Assembly: GCA_002245135.1 (NCBI GenBank)
Contig: NGBS01001176.1
Span: 1 to 64,000 of the forward strand
Direction of reading: 5' to 3'
Source of the DNA: Proteromonas lacertae
Lineage: Eukaryota > Sar > Bigyra > Opalinata > Proteromonadidae
Length of the DNA: 64,000 nucleotides
The translations under genes and the position numbers were made by a program. Below are positions 34,430-45,167 of this stretch, piece after piece (position 1 is the stretch's first letter; each line of letters begins with the position of its first letter). The notes beneath the pieces were generated by a model. The model had not been told where the DNA came from and did no database searches. It was given only the letters and a program-made list of their open reading frames with translations.

Positions 34430-34830
34430 GTCAACTCTTACCTTGAGAAGTATATGAACTCCTAGGAAATCGTGAATTGACTTCTCCTGGTGATTCCAAC
34501 TATCCAGCTTCAACTAAGCGACATCCATATGATCAACACTCTTGATAGGTACCACGAAGTCATCTCGTACTTAGGAATATCGATCTCGTAAAGGCGCTTC
34601 AGTCTGGTAGCATCAACCAGGTTGCAATGAAGTTCACAGTAGTCCAGCGATTCCTTGATAAGTTGAAGCCACGTATCATAATAGAACCTTGATTGAGTGA
34701 ATGGGATAAGTGGCCTCTTCATCGTCCTCTCCATGAAGCTAAACAGATTGTAAATTCACCAGCTTAGCAAAGAGACTTCAAAGCGTGATTAAATTCATCA
34801 TCCTGAGGTAACCAACAGTAAATGCAGGAA
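34430..34830. other. Higher-GC island with short frame
   Basis: Composition differs sharply from the flanks. A minus-strand frame at 34510-34734 (MERTMKRPLIPFTQSRFYYD...) has 74 codons and no recognised domain. Style resembles the islands at 17455, 37330 and 54060. Confidence 0.4.
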
Positions 34831-34879
34831 AGTATCAGGAATTATAGCACTTTTATATTTAAGAAAGGAATTATAGTCA

Positions 34880-35115
34880 ATCTCAAGATATGATAGTAAT
34901 AACTTATAGTAGATCAGTAAGAAATTATATTATTTTAATTTACTGAAATCTATATTTTCTAACTATACAATTACACAATTATATCCTGATAATAATTTCA
35001 TTGAAACATTGTTAATATTTGGAAGAGCAAAATATATAGTTGCTCCTCATGGCGCTGGGTTAAGCAACATTATTCTATGTCATATAAATGTAATTGTTAT
35101 CTACTGTAATATTTA
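34880..35115 (+). pseudogene. GT61 glycosyltransferase C-terminal fragment
   Basis: Reads LLIFGRAKYIVAPHGAGLSN and IILCH, closely matching the C-terminal catalytic block of the GT61 gene at 28163-29248, with an upstream portion in a second frame (ITYSRSVRNY). It ends 15 bp before an R1 copy. A decayed duplicate. Confidence 0.8.
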
Positions 35116-35130
35116 GGGTTATAAATATGT

Positions 35131-35310
35131 TGTTGTGCGCCGTTTGTTAGTGTTGGCCGCTTGTCTACCAGACACTTTTAAAACAAACTAAATACACAAT
35201 TACACTTCTTTTAATGAAAAATTGTTACTTTTATATTAACATTTTGTATATGATAGACATGTCACGATATGACTTAATTAGTCTATGTAACATTTTTTTT
35301 ACATAATCTA
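35131..35310. repeat. R1 repeat, single arm
   Basis: TGTTGTGCGCCGTTTGTTAG followed by the same blocks as the next copy, down to the GACATGTCACGATATGACTT block and GTCTATGTAAC. No opposite arm was found. Confidence 0.8.
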
Positions 35311-35680
35311 CTATAAATTTCCTAAATAAAGTGACAAACATATCCGTTTTTATAGACGTTTATTATTTTTTTGTTTTAGTATTTTTGTTTGTTGTGTTTA
35401 TAATTTACCCTATTAAAGTTGTATAAAAAAATATTTTGTTAAAGGTTATGCTACTACGATGGTTAAATGGAAGAGGAAGCCACAAATCAACTATGTATAT
35501 ATTTAGTTCTCTATATATTATAGACTTACTTGATTTTACCATATTATGTAATTATTATTTTAATTATATAGAGAAGTAACTTATATTACCAATTATTAAC
35601 ATAATTATATTATAAGGTAGCTATCATGATTATAAACATAATTAAATCATCATATTTATCAAAAATATATGAATAATATT
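35311..35680. other. No gene seen
   Basis: AT-rich spacer between two R1 copies, without readable coding sequence. Confidence 0.4.
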
Positions 35681-36771
35681 TGTTGTGCGCCGTTTGTCAT
35701 AGTTGGCCGTTTGTCTACCAGACACTTTTAAAACAAACTAAATACACAATTACACTTCTTTTAATGAAAAATTGTTACTTTTATATTAACATTTTGTATA
35801 TGATAGACATGTCACGATATGACTTAATTAGTCTATGTAACAAATATTTTTACATAATCTATTAATACATATTAAGTACATGAATAATATAAAATATTAG
35901 CTTACAACTCACTTCTGTTGTTGATATAAATAAAAAAATGTAACTAAAACTTGAATTTTCTTACCCCCTTATTTGTACGAAAATCAATATTTTGATATAA
36001 ACACTTGTTTTATATGCACATGGTTTTCATTTAAATCTATAATTTTAGTTACAAAGTTAATATCTACAATATAAACAGAAATACAATCTTTAATCGACAT
36101 GAATTTCAAAGCTACAACAAATTAATTTATTTCATATTTCAATACCTTCTATAAAAATCATTCATTTCAGCGTGTAGCCAATTACATTATATTATTAACA
36201 CTTAGCTTCTTTTGTATAAATTACAAAGTTATAATTTATGTGTTGTTTTTTGTTTTATATAATAGTATCAATGATTATGAAATGATACACATAAGTTACA
36301 GAAGAAAATTGAGAAGTGAAAAATGTCTCCTAGACAAACGGCGTATTTCTAAATCTTCTCACGCCGTTTGTCTAGGAGACACTTTTGATTTCTCATATTT
36401 CATATATGAGATAATCATAATATATTATTAACAAATATAACAAAATTGAAATCAGAAAATATATTATTAACAAAATTAAAAATGACGTCAGAAGGGGTAT
36501 TATTCTTAATTCCTGTGTAACTGACACTTCTCATTTAGACATTATATGTCAATAAAAACATATAATTTGGAATATACATAATTTCTAGAATATATTTTGA
36601 TAGTTTTTATTCAATATTATGACAATTAATAGTTACTCATAGATGTAGGTTATATGACAAAGTAAGTATAAAAGTAACAATTTTTCATTAAAAGAAGTGT
36701 AATTGTGTATTTAGTTTGTTTTAAAAGTGTCTGGTAGACAAACGGCCAACTCTGACAAACGGCGCACAACA
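35681..36771. mobile_element. Complete R1 element, 1,091 bp
   Basis: Starts TGTTGTGCGCCGTTTGTCAT and ends with the inverted ATGAC-type arm ...ACAAACGGCGCACAACA. Arms share about 125 bp. The element is flanked by ATATT on both sides (35676-35680 and 36772-36776), a 5-bp target-site duplication. The interior has no transposase-like frame, only a strong palindrome at 36324-36381. It is non-autonomous. Confidence 0.85.
36324..36381. repeat. Internal palindrome in R1
   Basis: GTCTCCTAGACAAACGGCG is followed after an 18-nt loop by its exact reverse complement, CGCCGTTTGTCTAGGAGAC. The word reuses the R1 terminal motif CGCCGTTTGTCTA, so it may be a nested related element. Confidence 0.8.
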
Positions 36772-36776
36772 ATATT

Positions 36777-37111
36777 CATTATTGATAATGTAACATGTAA
36801 TTAACTAAATGGAGGTAGATGGTAATTATTTTGGTAAATTTGAAGAGTGAACTTGGTCAATTACATAATTTTTAAACTAATTTATATATTGTTTAAACTA
36901 TATATATGTTATTATGAACTTTTTACTATTATATTTAAATGATATAATGACGATGGTTAGGAAGGTTTCTTTCATATTATTTGCATTTATTTTGGCTAAT
37001 TACTTAAAACATTGCTACCATCTTTAGGTTGCATTATGTTTTATAATTGTTGAGAAATATTAAAACATAATTTTATTTGAATTATTCTTTAATTTATATA
37101 TTGTTATATAT
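36777..37111. other. No gene seen
   Basis: AT-rich DNA right of the R1 element; no supported feature. Confidence 0.4.
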
Positions 37112-37300
37112 ATGCAATTACAACCTCAAGTTAACAATTCAAATGATGAACCAACAGATGATGATTATGAAGATGAAGAAGATGAAGATAATGCGCCAAT
37201 TGATATGAACAGAATAAGACATAGAAGAAGGCATAGAAGGAATCAAGTCATACCATTTCAAGATATAAGAGAAGATGATTTGAATAACTACAAGAAGTGA
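37112..37300 (+). CDS. Small acidic/basic hypothetical protein
   Basis: 62 residues: an acidic stretch (DDDYEDEEDEDN) followed by an Arg/His cluster (RIRHRRRHRRNQ). The charge pattern resembles small proteins of V1/V2, but no homologue is recognised. Own ATG, TGA end. Confidence 0.35.
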   Translation: MQLQPQVNNSNDEPTDDDYEDEEDEDNAPIDMNRIRHRRRHRRNQVIPFQDIREDDLNNYKK

Positions 37301-37390
37301 AAAGATTTAACAAAGCATTGATCATGATAATAGTATATAGTAAGGTCTACAGACCATTAGGCTCGAATGCTGTGCCACCAAGCTAGACCA

Positions 37391-37855
37391 CTAGTATTGA
37401 TCAAGCCTCAATTCTATTTTGCACAATCTTACTTTAGCTGCATCTTCAGGATGGCTTATCATGTATTGCCAATGAATAGCTTGCTCTACCATTTCCTGGT
37501 CTTTTCTTATTAAATCATCTCCCAGTATCTGTACCTCATCCATTATCCAAGTTTTAGAGAACATCTTCAAGATTCCCCACCACATTCTTATACGATCTCT
37601 AATCCAGCATAATTTGTTTCGTACCATTAGTCTTTTAGCATAAGCCTGGATCTTCTCAATACAATCCTCGATGAACGCTTTAAAAAGTACCAAATTATAA
37701 TCTGACAAGTCCTGTACGACACCAATTTTGACTAAACTGATGAATTGTGTACCATCTTTCTCAATGCGTGCTGCTATCTCTTCAAATCTACTTACCCATT
37801 CTTCAGTGTGCCTGTACACTTGATCCAAATCCCATTTGTATACTGATTGTCTCAT
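37391..37855 (-). CDS. Hypothetical helical protein in a higher-GC island
   Basis: 154 residues, Trp-rich and apparently all-helical (MRQSVYKWDLDQVYRHTEEW..., WWGILKMFSKTWIMDE). Codon use is richer in G and C than the host or viral genes nearby, so horizontal or element origin is likely. No family recognised. Own ATG, intact frame. Confidence 0.45.
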   Translation of the reverse strand: MRQSVYKWDLDQVYRHTEEWVSRFEEIAARIEKDGTQFISLVKIGVVQDLSDYNLVLFKAFIEDCIEKIQAYAKRLMVRNKLCWIRDRIRMWWGILKMFSKTWIMDEVQILGDDLIRKDQEMVEQAIHWQYMISHPEDAAKVRLCKIELRLDQY

Positions 37856-38051
37856 AATTCTGATTTTTTAAATATGTAACGATTTTTTAATGAAATGAAT
37901 ATATTTTTGAAATCTCTTTTTTCTTATAGGGGAATTGCTCAAATCAAACTAGCTATTGAATTAACAATATTATTGGATAGCCGAACGTCGTAGCCAATTA
38001 ATAAGTATATATCTTATCTATTTCTAGTTCTAAGAATTTTAAGGTTTTATT

Positions 38052-38377
38052 ATGTATTCAGGATACCCTTATGGTTATTATCCTTATGGATATATTAATC
38101 CACCTCAACAACAGCCACCACAAGGTACAGCTCCAGGTAATCAACCCATGATGCCACCAATGTATTATCCATTACCACCACCATATCCAGTTTATGGAGG
38201 AACAATGCCACCACCTTCTGGTCCAGCAACTACAACTGCTTCAACAACATCTACTTCTACAGCTCAACCAGGATATGTTACAGCGAAGAAACTTTCTTTG
38301 GTAAGTTAGGTTCACAACAAGATCCAGAAGACTTAGAGATGGTTGAGTTGTACTTATCTTGCAATGCTTGTCCATAG
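38052..38377 (+). pseudogene. Gly/Pro/Tyr-rich protein with frameshift
   Basis: ATG 38052, beginning MYSGYPYGYYPYGYINPP. The Pro/Tyr/Gly-rich part ends at a one-base frame change near 38285. Beyond it the new frame reads EETFFGKLGSQQDPEDLEMV to a TAG at 38375. Unknown family; it may be the outermost gene of V2 or a host gene. Confidence 0.45.
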
Positions 38378-38847
38378 TTTATAACTAATGGCGTATATTA
38401 TAGACTGTTACTTTAAGATTTTATAAAAATGAGATACATTAAATATTGAATTTCTATAATTTCGACTTTTATATAATTTTATTATATAATTATAAAGATG
38501 AACAATAATGTAATTTATTCATATAAATGAACAATAAATGAATGTAATTTATCCCATATCATAATAGAATTGAAACGAATGAAATTGAAGTCCCCATATG
38601 ACGGAATCGATTTTTAACTATATTATCTATATTGGAATGAAACAAAATTATTATAATTCAAATGCTTATTAAGTGATTTACATTTATATATAATCACATG
38701 TAATTACTTAATTTCATATTTTATTATATATTTATAAAGATGAACAATAGTGTAATTCAAATTATTCATATTTTTAAATTGTGTAGTTGCTTTTTATTAT
38801 ATACCCAAGAATTAAAAATAATTAATAGAATATAAGAAATATAGAGT
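38378..38847. other. No gene seen
   Basis: AT-rich. Two diverged copies of a stretch with ATGAACAATA(A/G)TGTAATT near 38500 and 38741 form a loose direct repeat. Possible left edge of V2. Confidence 0.35.
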
Positions 38848-39288
38848 TTATTGCTCCTGGAGCAGCTTCTGTTGGGGTGCTGCTGTAGCTGTAGTGGTTG
38901 GAACTGATGGATCTACTGTTCCTGTTGAAGGACTATCAAAATCAGCTATAATCCCATCTAATTTAACGAACAGCATATTAGATCATATTACTCTCTCCAC
39001 TTCTTGAAACATATCATTTGAATTAATTGTATGAAGATAATCAAATCTTTTTATGACTTTTTCATTTTTCACACTGTAATAGATTATTGCTTTTTCTTTT
39101 ATGTTTCTTAATTTAACGAACAAACCAGCAATTTCATGATCTTGTGGATCTTCTTTTATAAACTAGTAAGACATATCATTTCCATAATACTTTAAAAAAT
39201 CATATAACTAGTGTATGCACTCTTTATCAAACTCATTATTGTAACCTAAAATTATATTCAACTTATAACGATGTTTAAATTGACTCAT
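38848..39288 (-). pseudogene. V2 hypothetical protein with three in-frame stops
   Basis: One frame of 147 codons (MSQFKHRYKLNIILGYNNEF...) is interrupted by TAG 39208, TAG 39163 and TGA 38983. It ends in a Thr/Pro/Ala tail. Coding character is continuous across the stops. All three stops can arise from CAG or CGA (or TGG) by one transition. Unknown function. Confidence 0.5.
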
Positions 39289-39548
39289 CACAAAAAATCA
39301 AGTGTAATAAGTATAAAAACCATATACAACATTTGATAAACAAGTTGAGTAAGGATGATTGTTATATTAAATCTAAAATCAGGTAATAAATATATTAATA
39401 TGATTACATGAGTTATAAATTCCTCCTTTAAAAATCCTCTTTTTAAGAGGATTTATAAGAGGATTTTTATATCCTCTCTGAAAGAGGAAAGAGGATTTTA
39501 GTGTACCATCATTAACACATTCCTTTTCATAATAATAACATTTGGATT

Positions 39549-41595
39549 TCAATCCTCTATACTTAGTGATGACAGTTCCTCAAACTTGAGTTTATTTAAT
39601 GTTCCTGGTTTACATGATAATGAATCCCATTTGTAGTAATTACTGAAAGGAGGAATATTCAGATTACTTCCATCTATACATTTTTGAAGATGATTGAAAT
39701 TCCAATAAATATCCTTAGTCTTTACAGAAAAGAGGAGACTGTCAGTAACTGTCATTAAGAGTCTAACATCTTCTAGTGAATTAAGTAATTTCTTCATAAT
39801 ATTAGCAGTAGATGTTTGATGCATTTCCTTCGCATGAACTCTCATATCCTTTAATTGATCAATATGTTTAGACATATGTTTACTTTCCAAGAATGTTAGT
39901 ACTTTATATACTTTTGTTACTCTATATCCATGATCAACTACAAATTTGAGATTCTGATAATGGATGACATAATGTTCTTTAGGCAATAAGTCAGTAACTA
40001 GCTTTTCAGAGGAAACATATTTATGAACATCAGGATTTTTCTGATCATCCTCTTTTTGAGAGTATAATACTTCTAATTTTTCTTTTTGTATATCTGACAA
40101 TTCATCATAGTTAATCTTCCTTCTTGAAGGTAGAATAGGATATTCTCTTAAATATTTCTTATAATAGGAAATAGGCTCTATATCCACTTCTAACATATAT
40201 CCTGTAGTTTCAAAGGAATCATTCTTATCATAGAATTTAGTAGAATCTAATATCTCATGAAGTTTAGGACAACCAGGATCTTCATAACAATAAAGATGAT
40301 AATTCCTTATAGGAAGTTTGCATAAATACATTACTGAAGGATATAAGGAATTCATATCCTGATAAATAGTAAACTTTGAAGGTTTCTTTGGATCATAATC
40401 CTTCATATAGAAATTATTAGCATCTTCTTTCCTCTTTCCTATATAGGATAATCCTCCATATAATCCATTAAGAACTATCTTAACTGAACTTTCTTTCAAG
40501 AACAAATCCAAGGATAAACTAGGAATTGATACATACCAACAAGGATCAATTTGAAAGTGATTAAAGATGTTTTGTCTAAAATCCTCAAATACTGAACATA
40601 GGATATAAACATCAATACTTAAATAGAAATTACAATATTCTCCTATAGAAGTTTTTCCTTCAAACAAAATGTTATTCACTTCCATTGCAAACTTATATTC
40701 CTCTTCTGTCATTGTTGAATTGGATAAACTTGAATAGAAATCCTCAATCTTCAATTCCTTAAATTGATTATCATAAGGAAAGAAGTTTTTCTGAAGAAGA
40801 TACTTTTCAATGGATTGAATCAATGAACATTAATCTATCAAAGAATATAGCTTTATAATTTTCATTAGTAAAAGGAAGGATATACAATTTTAAACCAGTC
40901 TGCTTAGCAATTTCTGCAAGTTCTCTTATGATGAAATGTTGGTCATATCTCATAGCGTTATGACCTATTATAGGAATCTTGTATCCTTTTACTTTTATTG
41001 ATAAGTTCTCTTTGGAATGAATTGAAGCAATGTACTTTCCTGTGAAATGATTATGATGGAGGACTTTTGGATCAAAAGGAGTAAAAGGTTTTTTGCAAAA
41101 ATCACAAAATGTTTTACTCATATGAATAGCTAAATCTTCCTTATTCTCATCCCATTTTTTAGGATATAAATTTATTATGTTATATAAATGCTTTACATCT
41201 TTATATATTGCCATAATATCCTCTATAAATTCCTTTTCTAAATTTTCATCTTCTGATTTTTTAAAATTTAATACTGTTGTAGATTTTATTTGAGGAATTT
41301 TACTTTCAATATATAAACAATATGATTTTAACTTATGTTCATTTTTGAAGGATCTTAATGTTTTTGTCTTTTCCTGAGAATTATCAATAGGGACAATATA
41401 TGCTTCTGTATCGTAATATATAACAACAGGAATCATATCCTCTCTATTGGAATGTTCAAATTTCATAAATGCTTCATCACTATCTTTATCAGGAAAGATC
41501 CTTATTACATTATTAGGATTTTGACAATTTACTGTTTTGTGATTTGCAAATGATTTGTGATTGTAAGCATAAAAGGGACAATAAGGACAAACCAA
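39549..41595 (-). pseudogene. Protein-primed family B DNA polymerase (pPolB), damaged
   Basis: The N-terminal part holds the exonuclease motif YYDTEAY, an embedded Cys/His endonuclease-VII-like insert (CDFCKKPF ... HHNHFTGKY) and GHNAMRYDQHFIIREL. Both are characteristic of Polinton-type polymerases. After a one-base frame change near 40815 the palm begins, with motif A in IYQDMNSLYPSVM. Motif B is cut: the sequence passes from IMKKLLNS directly to LEDVR. Motif C reads TVTDSLLF, with Val at the first catalytic Asp. It is therefore almost certainly inactive. The 5' end is also shifted, because a Gly-rich lead (FGGLGGKGGGTFGFK) lies in another frame upstream of 41600. Confidence 0.85.
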
Positions 41596-41679
41596 AGGTT
41601 CATTAATCTAGTTTTAAAACCAAAGGTTCCACCTCCTTTACCTCCAAGACCTCCAAAATTTTAGAAACAAAATTTAAAA

Positions 41680-41940
41680 CTATATAATTTTTATTCTTTT
41701 TCTTTTATTATTGTGTGTAAACAATTTGGTATACAATTTCACTAATAATTGTGTCTTTCTTCTAGTATTATTGTTAACACATAATCTAACCCAATGACCT
41801 ATTTTACTTACAGGATCTTTAGTTGTAGTAGTACAAAGTATAACACACCAAACATCATCATTTTTATATAGTTGACCTATTTTGCTTAGTTCATCCCACA
41901 GTATAACACCTTTAAAATACTTTAATAATCTAGGAAACAT
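41680..41940 (-). pseudogene. V2 adenain-like protease, truncated
   Basis: MFPRLLKYFKGVILWDELSK and KIGHWVRLCVNN align with the V1 protease at 19420-20043 up to the catalytic His. The rest, including the Asp/Glu and Cys sites, is gone and replaced by a short basic tail. Non-functional. Confidence 0.75.
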
Positions 41941-42025
41941 TTTTTAATGATCTATTTTTTGTTTCATTAAATTACGTCTCAGTGCTTTATTTCTCTACTA
42001 AAGATAATATATTAGAATGTTAATA

Positions 42026-42571
42026 TTATACCATTTGCATCTGCATCTTCATTTGGTTAACAGGATCACTCATAATTTGTGCCATCTTCATTTTTGCTTC
42101 AGCTTGTTGTCTTGCCATAGCATTATAATCAGGTCTATTTGAATTAGCATAGATAGCAGAACCAAATAAGTGTTGATCATCAAGTTCTCTATAACTTCTT
42201 GCAATTGGATTTGCCATACTATTACCTAATCTAAGAGAACTAGCTAGTTGTTGATCTACTGCATTTTGTCTCTCTAATAGTTTTTGTTGAGAAGTAAGAT
42301 CCATTATTTTTTCATCAAATGCATCTTTATTTTTTGAAATTGCTTTTTGTTCGTTTAATTTACCTATATATTGTTTTATTTCATCCAATTCAGTGTTTCT
42401 TGATCCTATTCTTTTACTTAGAACATCATTGGTAGTGTCATTATAGAATTTGCTGTAAAGTGATTGATAATACTTGTTATGACCTTTAAAACTATGCTTT
42501 CTTCTTTTCTTTCTTGATACACTTTTAATCCGCTTCTCTAAGAGCTTTTTTAACTGATTTTTTGTAACCAT
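42026..42571 (-). CDS. V2 coiled basic protein shared with V1
   Basis: 181 residues, intact. The N-terminus is strongly basic (KRIKSVSRKKRRKHSFKGHN), followed by a coiled centre and a Met/Gln-rich end (MKMAQIMSDPVNQMKMQMQM). Counterpart of V1 20744-21337. Conserved position near the protease in both elements suggests a core or virion protein; the function is unknown. Confidence 0.6.
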   Translation of the reverse strand: MVTKNQLKKLLEKRIKSVSRKKRRKHSFKGHNKYYQSLYSKFYNDTTNDVLSKRIGSRNTELDEIKQYIGKLNEQKAISKNKDAFDEKIMDLTSQQKLLERQNAVDQQLASSLRLGNSMANPIARSYRELDDQHLFGSAIYANSNRPDYNAMARQQAEAKMKMAQIMSDPVNQMKMQMQMV

Positions 42572-42616
42572 TATAAAACAAACAAAATATGAAGTGTATA
42601 GTTATTATGATAATTA

Positions 42617-43207
42617 TTACTTAACATAAATAGGCTCGATAGGCTCGCCTTGTATTGGTCTTCCCATAATATCATTACCTAAAGGTTTTGATTCATCTTC
42701 TTCTGGCTCATCTTCTTTACTAGTATCTTTTGGTTTACGTTCTTTCTTTATTGGATTAGATCCTTTCTCTAATTTCTTCATTAATCTAGCATTCTTATCT
42801 CTTTCTTCTTTTAAAGCAATCTGTAATTCTGCTTTAGTCATTCTGCTTGGTGGTGGTAATGTATCCCCACTATCTTTAGATCTCCGTTTACCTTTACCTT
42901 TTACTGGTTCATCTAAAGCATCTTTGTCTTTCTTTGATCTTCTTTTTGTAGTAGGTGATCTTGAACGATGTCTCTTATGTTTACTATGTTTTCTATCACT
43001 ATCATCGTCATCTTCACTTGTGAGCATCTTATATACTTTCTTTGGTGAACTCTTCATTAAGAACTGTTTAATCATCTCTTCACTTGGTTCACTAGGATCG
43101 ATTCTTGAAGTTGATTTCAATTCAGGAAGTTTGTCTTCTAACTCACTCTCAGTTGATGTGACTGAACTTGTATCACTAGAATAATCATTAGATTCTGATT
43201 CACTCAT
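42617..43207 (-). CDS. V2 charged Ser/Lys/Glu-rich protein
   Basis: 196 residues, intact. The N-terminus is Ser/Glu/Thr-rich, the centre has basic clusters (KHKRHRSRSPTTKRRSKKD), and a helical segment (MTKAELQIALKEERDKNARL) lies before an acidic/Pro tail. Probably disordered with nuclear signals. No family recognised. Confidence 0.5.
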   Translation of the reverse strand: MSESESNDYSSDTSSVTSTESELEDKLPELKSTSRIDPSEPSEEMIKQFLMKSSPKKVYKMLTSEDDDDSDRKHSKHKRHRSRSPTTKRRSKKDKDALDEPVKGKGKRRSKDSGDTLPPPSRMTKAELQIALKEERDKNARLMKKLEKGSNPIKKERKPKDTSKEDEPEEDESKPLGNDIMGRPIQGEPIEPIYVK

Positions 43208-43300
43208 TTATTTCTATGCAAATTTTAAAAGCCCGCCAAAAACACAAAATTTAATAATAATAATAATATTTATGTAATTATGTCATTTTGTTAAGGTAAA

Positions 43301-43615
43301 TTACATACGTGCAACTTTTGTTTTTAAGTATGCATTTAGTAACGCTTGCTGATTACTACCTCCTCCATTGAATGGCATTCTAGCTCCTCCTCTTCTTCCA
43401 TGTCTTCTTCTACGTCTACCGAATCCCACCTTTTCTAATGCATCTGCGATATTATCTTTACCAAACTCTCTTGCGATCTTTGAACCTATCTTGTGTTCTC
43501 TAGCCCAATCGTATGCTTTCTTTCCCCAATTTTTAGCTTTTCCCCACAATGATTTTAACGAACCACCTTTGTGTCTTCTTCGATGTCTTCTATGTCTTCT
43601 ACCACCTAAAACCAT
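43301..43615 (-). CDS. V2 basic amphipathic core protein, pVI/pX-like
   Basis: 104 residues. An Arg/His-rich start (MVLGGRRHRRHRRRHKGG) is followed by a Trp/Gly/Lys amphipathic segment (LKSLWGKAKNWGKKAYDWA), then GFGRRRRRHGRRGG. The combination of an amphipathic helix with basic arms resembles adenovirus-lineage pVI/pX proteins that link core and capsid and disrupt membranes. Assignment is by pattern only. Frame intact. Confidence 0.5.
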   Translation of the reverse strand: MVLGGRRHRRHRRRHKGGSLKSLWGKAKNWGKKAYDWAREHKIGSKIAREFGKDNIADALEKVGFGRRRRRHGRRGGARMPFNGGGSNQQALLNAYLKTKVARM

Positions 43616-43674
43616 TATGATAATATATTAAAAACCAATAAACAACAAAGAATAAAAAACAAAAAATTAAAGTA

Positions 43675-44115
43675 CTAAAGTACTCTTATCTTATTATCAG
43701 GATAACGATTAAGTGCATTATTACCACTATGACTGCTTTTTCTATGACGACGTCTTCCTGAACCTTTATTTCCTTTATAAGTTCCACCAGGTCCTTTAAT
43801 CCAATTTTTTCTAGCTATTGAAAGACCACTACCACTATGACTTGCTTTCCATTTCAAGTATGGTTCGAGTGATTTTGGTCCACCCACTAAATCATATTTT
43901 GGATTCATCATACCACCTCTTCTACTCTTTCTATGCCTTCTACGACCATAACCTAATAACTTGGCAATACCACCAGTAAGTTTACCAGCCCATCCTGGAA
44001 TCATACTTAAACCAGTTGATATTGCTTTAGTTTCTTTAAGTCCTTTATTTAAATCTCCCCAGAAACCTTTTCCTACAACACACTTGCGTTATTTCTTTTT
44101 ACTTTTCTTAGGCAT
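43675..44115 (-). pseudogene. V2 second basic core protein, one early TAA
   Basis: ATG 44115 (MPKKSKKK), TAA at 44089-44091, then an open frame in phase to 43675. It includes an amphipathic Gly-rich segment (GWAGKLTGGIAKLLGYG) and two Arg/His patches (GRRRHRKSRRGG, GRRRHRKSSHSG). A start at an internal Met (44004) would avoid the stop, but the codons between are coding-like. Core or pVI-like role inferred. Confidence 0.5.
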
Positions 44116-44182
44116 AATAATATTACAAATAATTACTATATTGACATTATTGACATTACATTGACCATAAAATAAAAAAATT

Positions 44183-44548
44183 ATGTCAGACGGACCTATT
44201 CCTCAAAGAACTTTTTCAGGTGGTATAACTACACAGTTAGATGCTCAACATCCTATATATAAACAACAGCCTTCTCAGACAGAACAAGAGACCCAAGCTG
44301 ATCAAGAATTATATTCTACATTGAATAAGTTACCGCCAGAAGCTAAATCTATGCTAAACAGTATCAATGGTTTTTCATTCCAAGAAGCAATCAATGAAAT
44401 AGATCCACAACCAGTTCAGCAACCTCAAGTAGTTCAGCAACCACCACCACCACCACCACCTCCTACACCTCAAACAGATAGCAATAATAATGCTAAACCT
44501 GCTTATAATCCATATGCTTATAATAACATTGGTCTTATGAATGCTTAA
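44183..44548 (+). CDS. V2 Gln/Pro-rich protein
   Basis: 121 residues, intact. Starts MSDGPIPQRTFSGGITTQLD, has a polyproline run (QQPPPPPPPPTPQ) and ends NIGLMNA. Possibly the counterpart of the Pro-rich V1 protein at 18639-19413. Divergent from the basic core gene at 44115 with 67 bp between starts. Confidence 0.5.
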   Translation: MSDGPIPQRTFSGGITTQLDAQHPIYKQQPSQTEQETQADQELYSTLNKLPPEAKSMLNSINGFSFQEAINEIDPQPVQQPQVVQQPPPPPPPPTPQTDSNNNAKPAYNPYAYNNIGLMNA

Positions 44549-44600
44549 CATAATTATTAAAAATATATTCGTTTTATTATTTTAAATTTTGTTTTGTGCT

Positions 44601-45122
44601 ATGAGCAACTCAAAAACAATTCACATTCTTCAGATTATAGACGATGATGTTAGCGATGCTGAGAAGGAGCAAAAAGAGGAGCAAAAACGAGATGATAAAG
44701 AAAGATCTGCCAAAAAGAGAAAGAGAGAGTTAGAAGACGTCTACAATTATTTATATGGAGAGGCAGAGTGTACAGATAGTGAGGATGAGGAAGAAGATGA
44801 TGCTAATGCTTCTGATGCCGATAGTGAAGGAAACTTGAAAGGCTTTATTGTAGATAGTGATGATGACGATGAGGACTACACTATGGAAGAAGATGAAACA
44901 GATTTAAGTGATTGGGAAAATGACGAAGACTTAGAAGACATTTTGAATCAGAATGCTAGCTCAGAGATATGTACAACTAAAAGAAAGATTATGACTGCTA
45001 TATCAGATTCATTAGACAGTTTAAACCCTAAAAAAAGAAAGCATTTAATCAAGCCTAACAAACAAACCAACGGAAGCAATTCCTTTGATAATCAAGAGGA
45101 AGAAGTGTTAAGTGATTCTTGA
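44601..45122 (+). CDS. V2 acidic protein with basic nuclear-signal-like clusters
   Basis: 173 residues starting MSNSKTIHILQIIDDDVSDA at the first ATG of the frame. Long Asp/Glu runs alternate with KKRKREL and KKRKH. Intact. Unknown function, likely disordered. Confidence 0.5.
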   Translation: MSNSKTIHILQIIDDDVSDAEKEQKEEQKRDDKERSAKKRKRELEDVYNYLYGEAECTDSEDEEEDDANASDADSEGNLKGFIVDSDDDDEDYTMEEDETDLSDWENDEDLEDILNQNASSEICTTKRKIMTAISDSLDSLNPKKRKHLIKPNKQTNGSNSFDNQEEEVLSDS

Positions 45123-45167
45123 ACTAATTAATTAATTAATTCTTTTTTTATTTTTTACTTATTGTTT

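Noticed and set aside
36240-36431. 63-codon frame inside the R1 element
   Set aside because: It spans the internal palindrome and has no protein-like composition.
37330-37386. Possible tRNA (CTCGAATGC loop-like word and CCACCA)
   Set aside because: No consistent acceptor, D-arm or anticodon pairing can be drawn on either strand.
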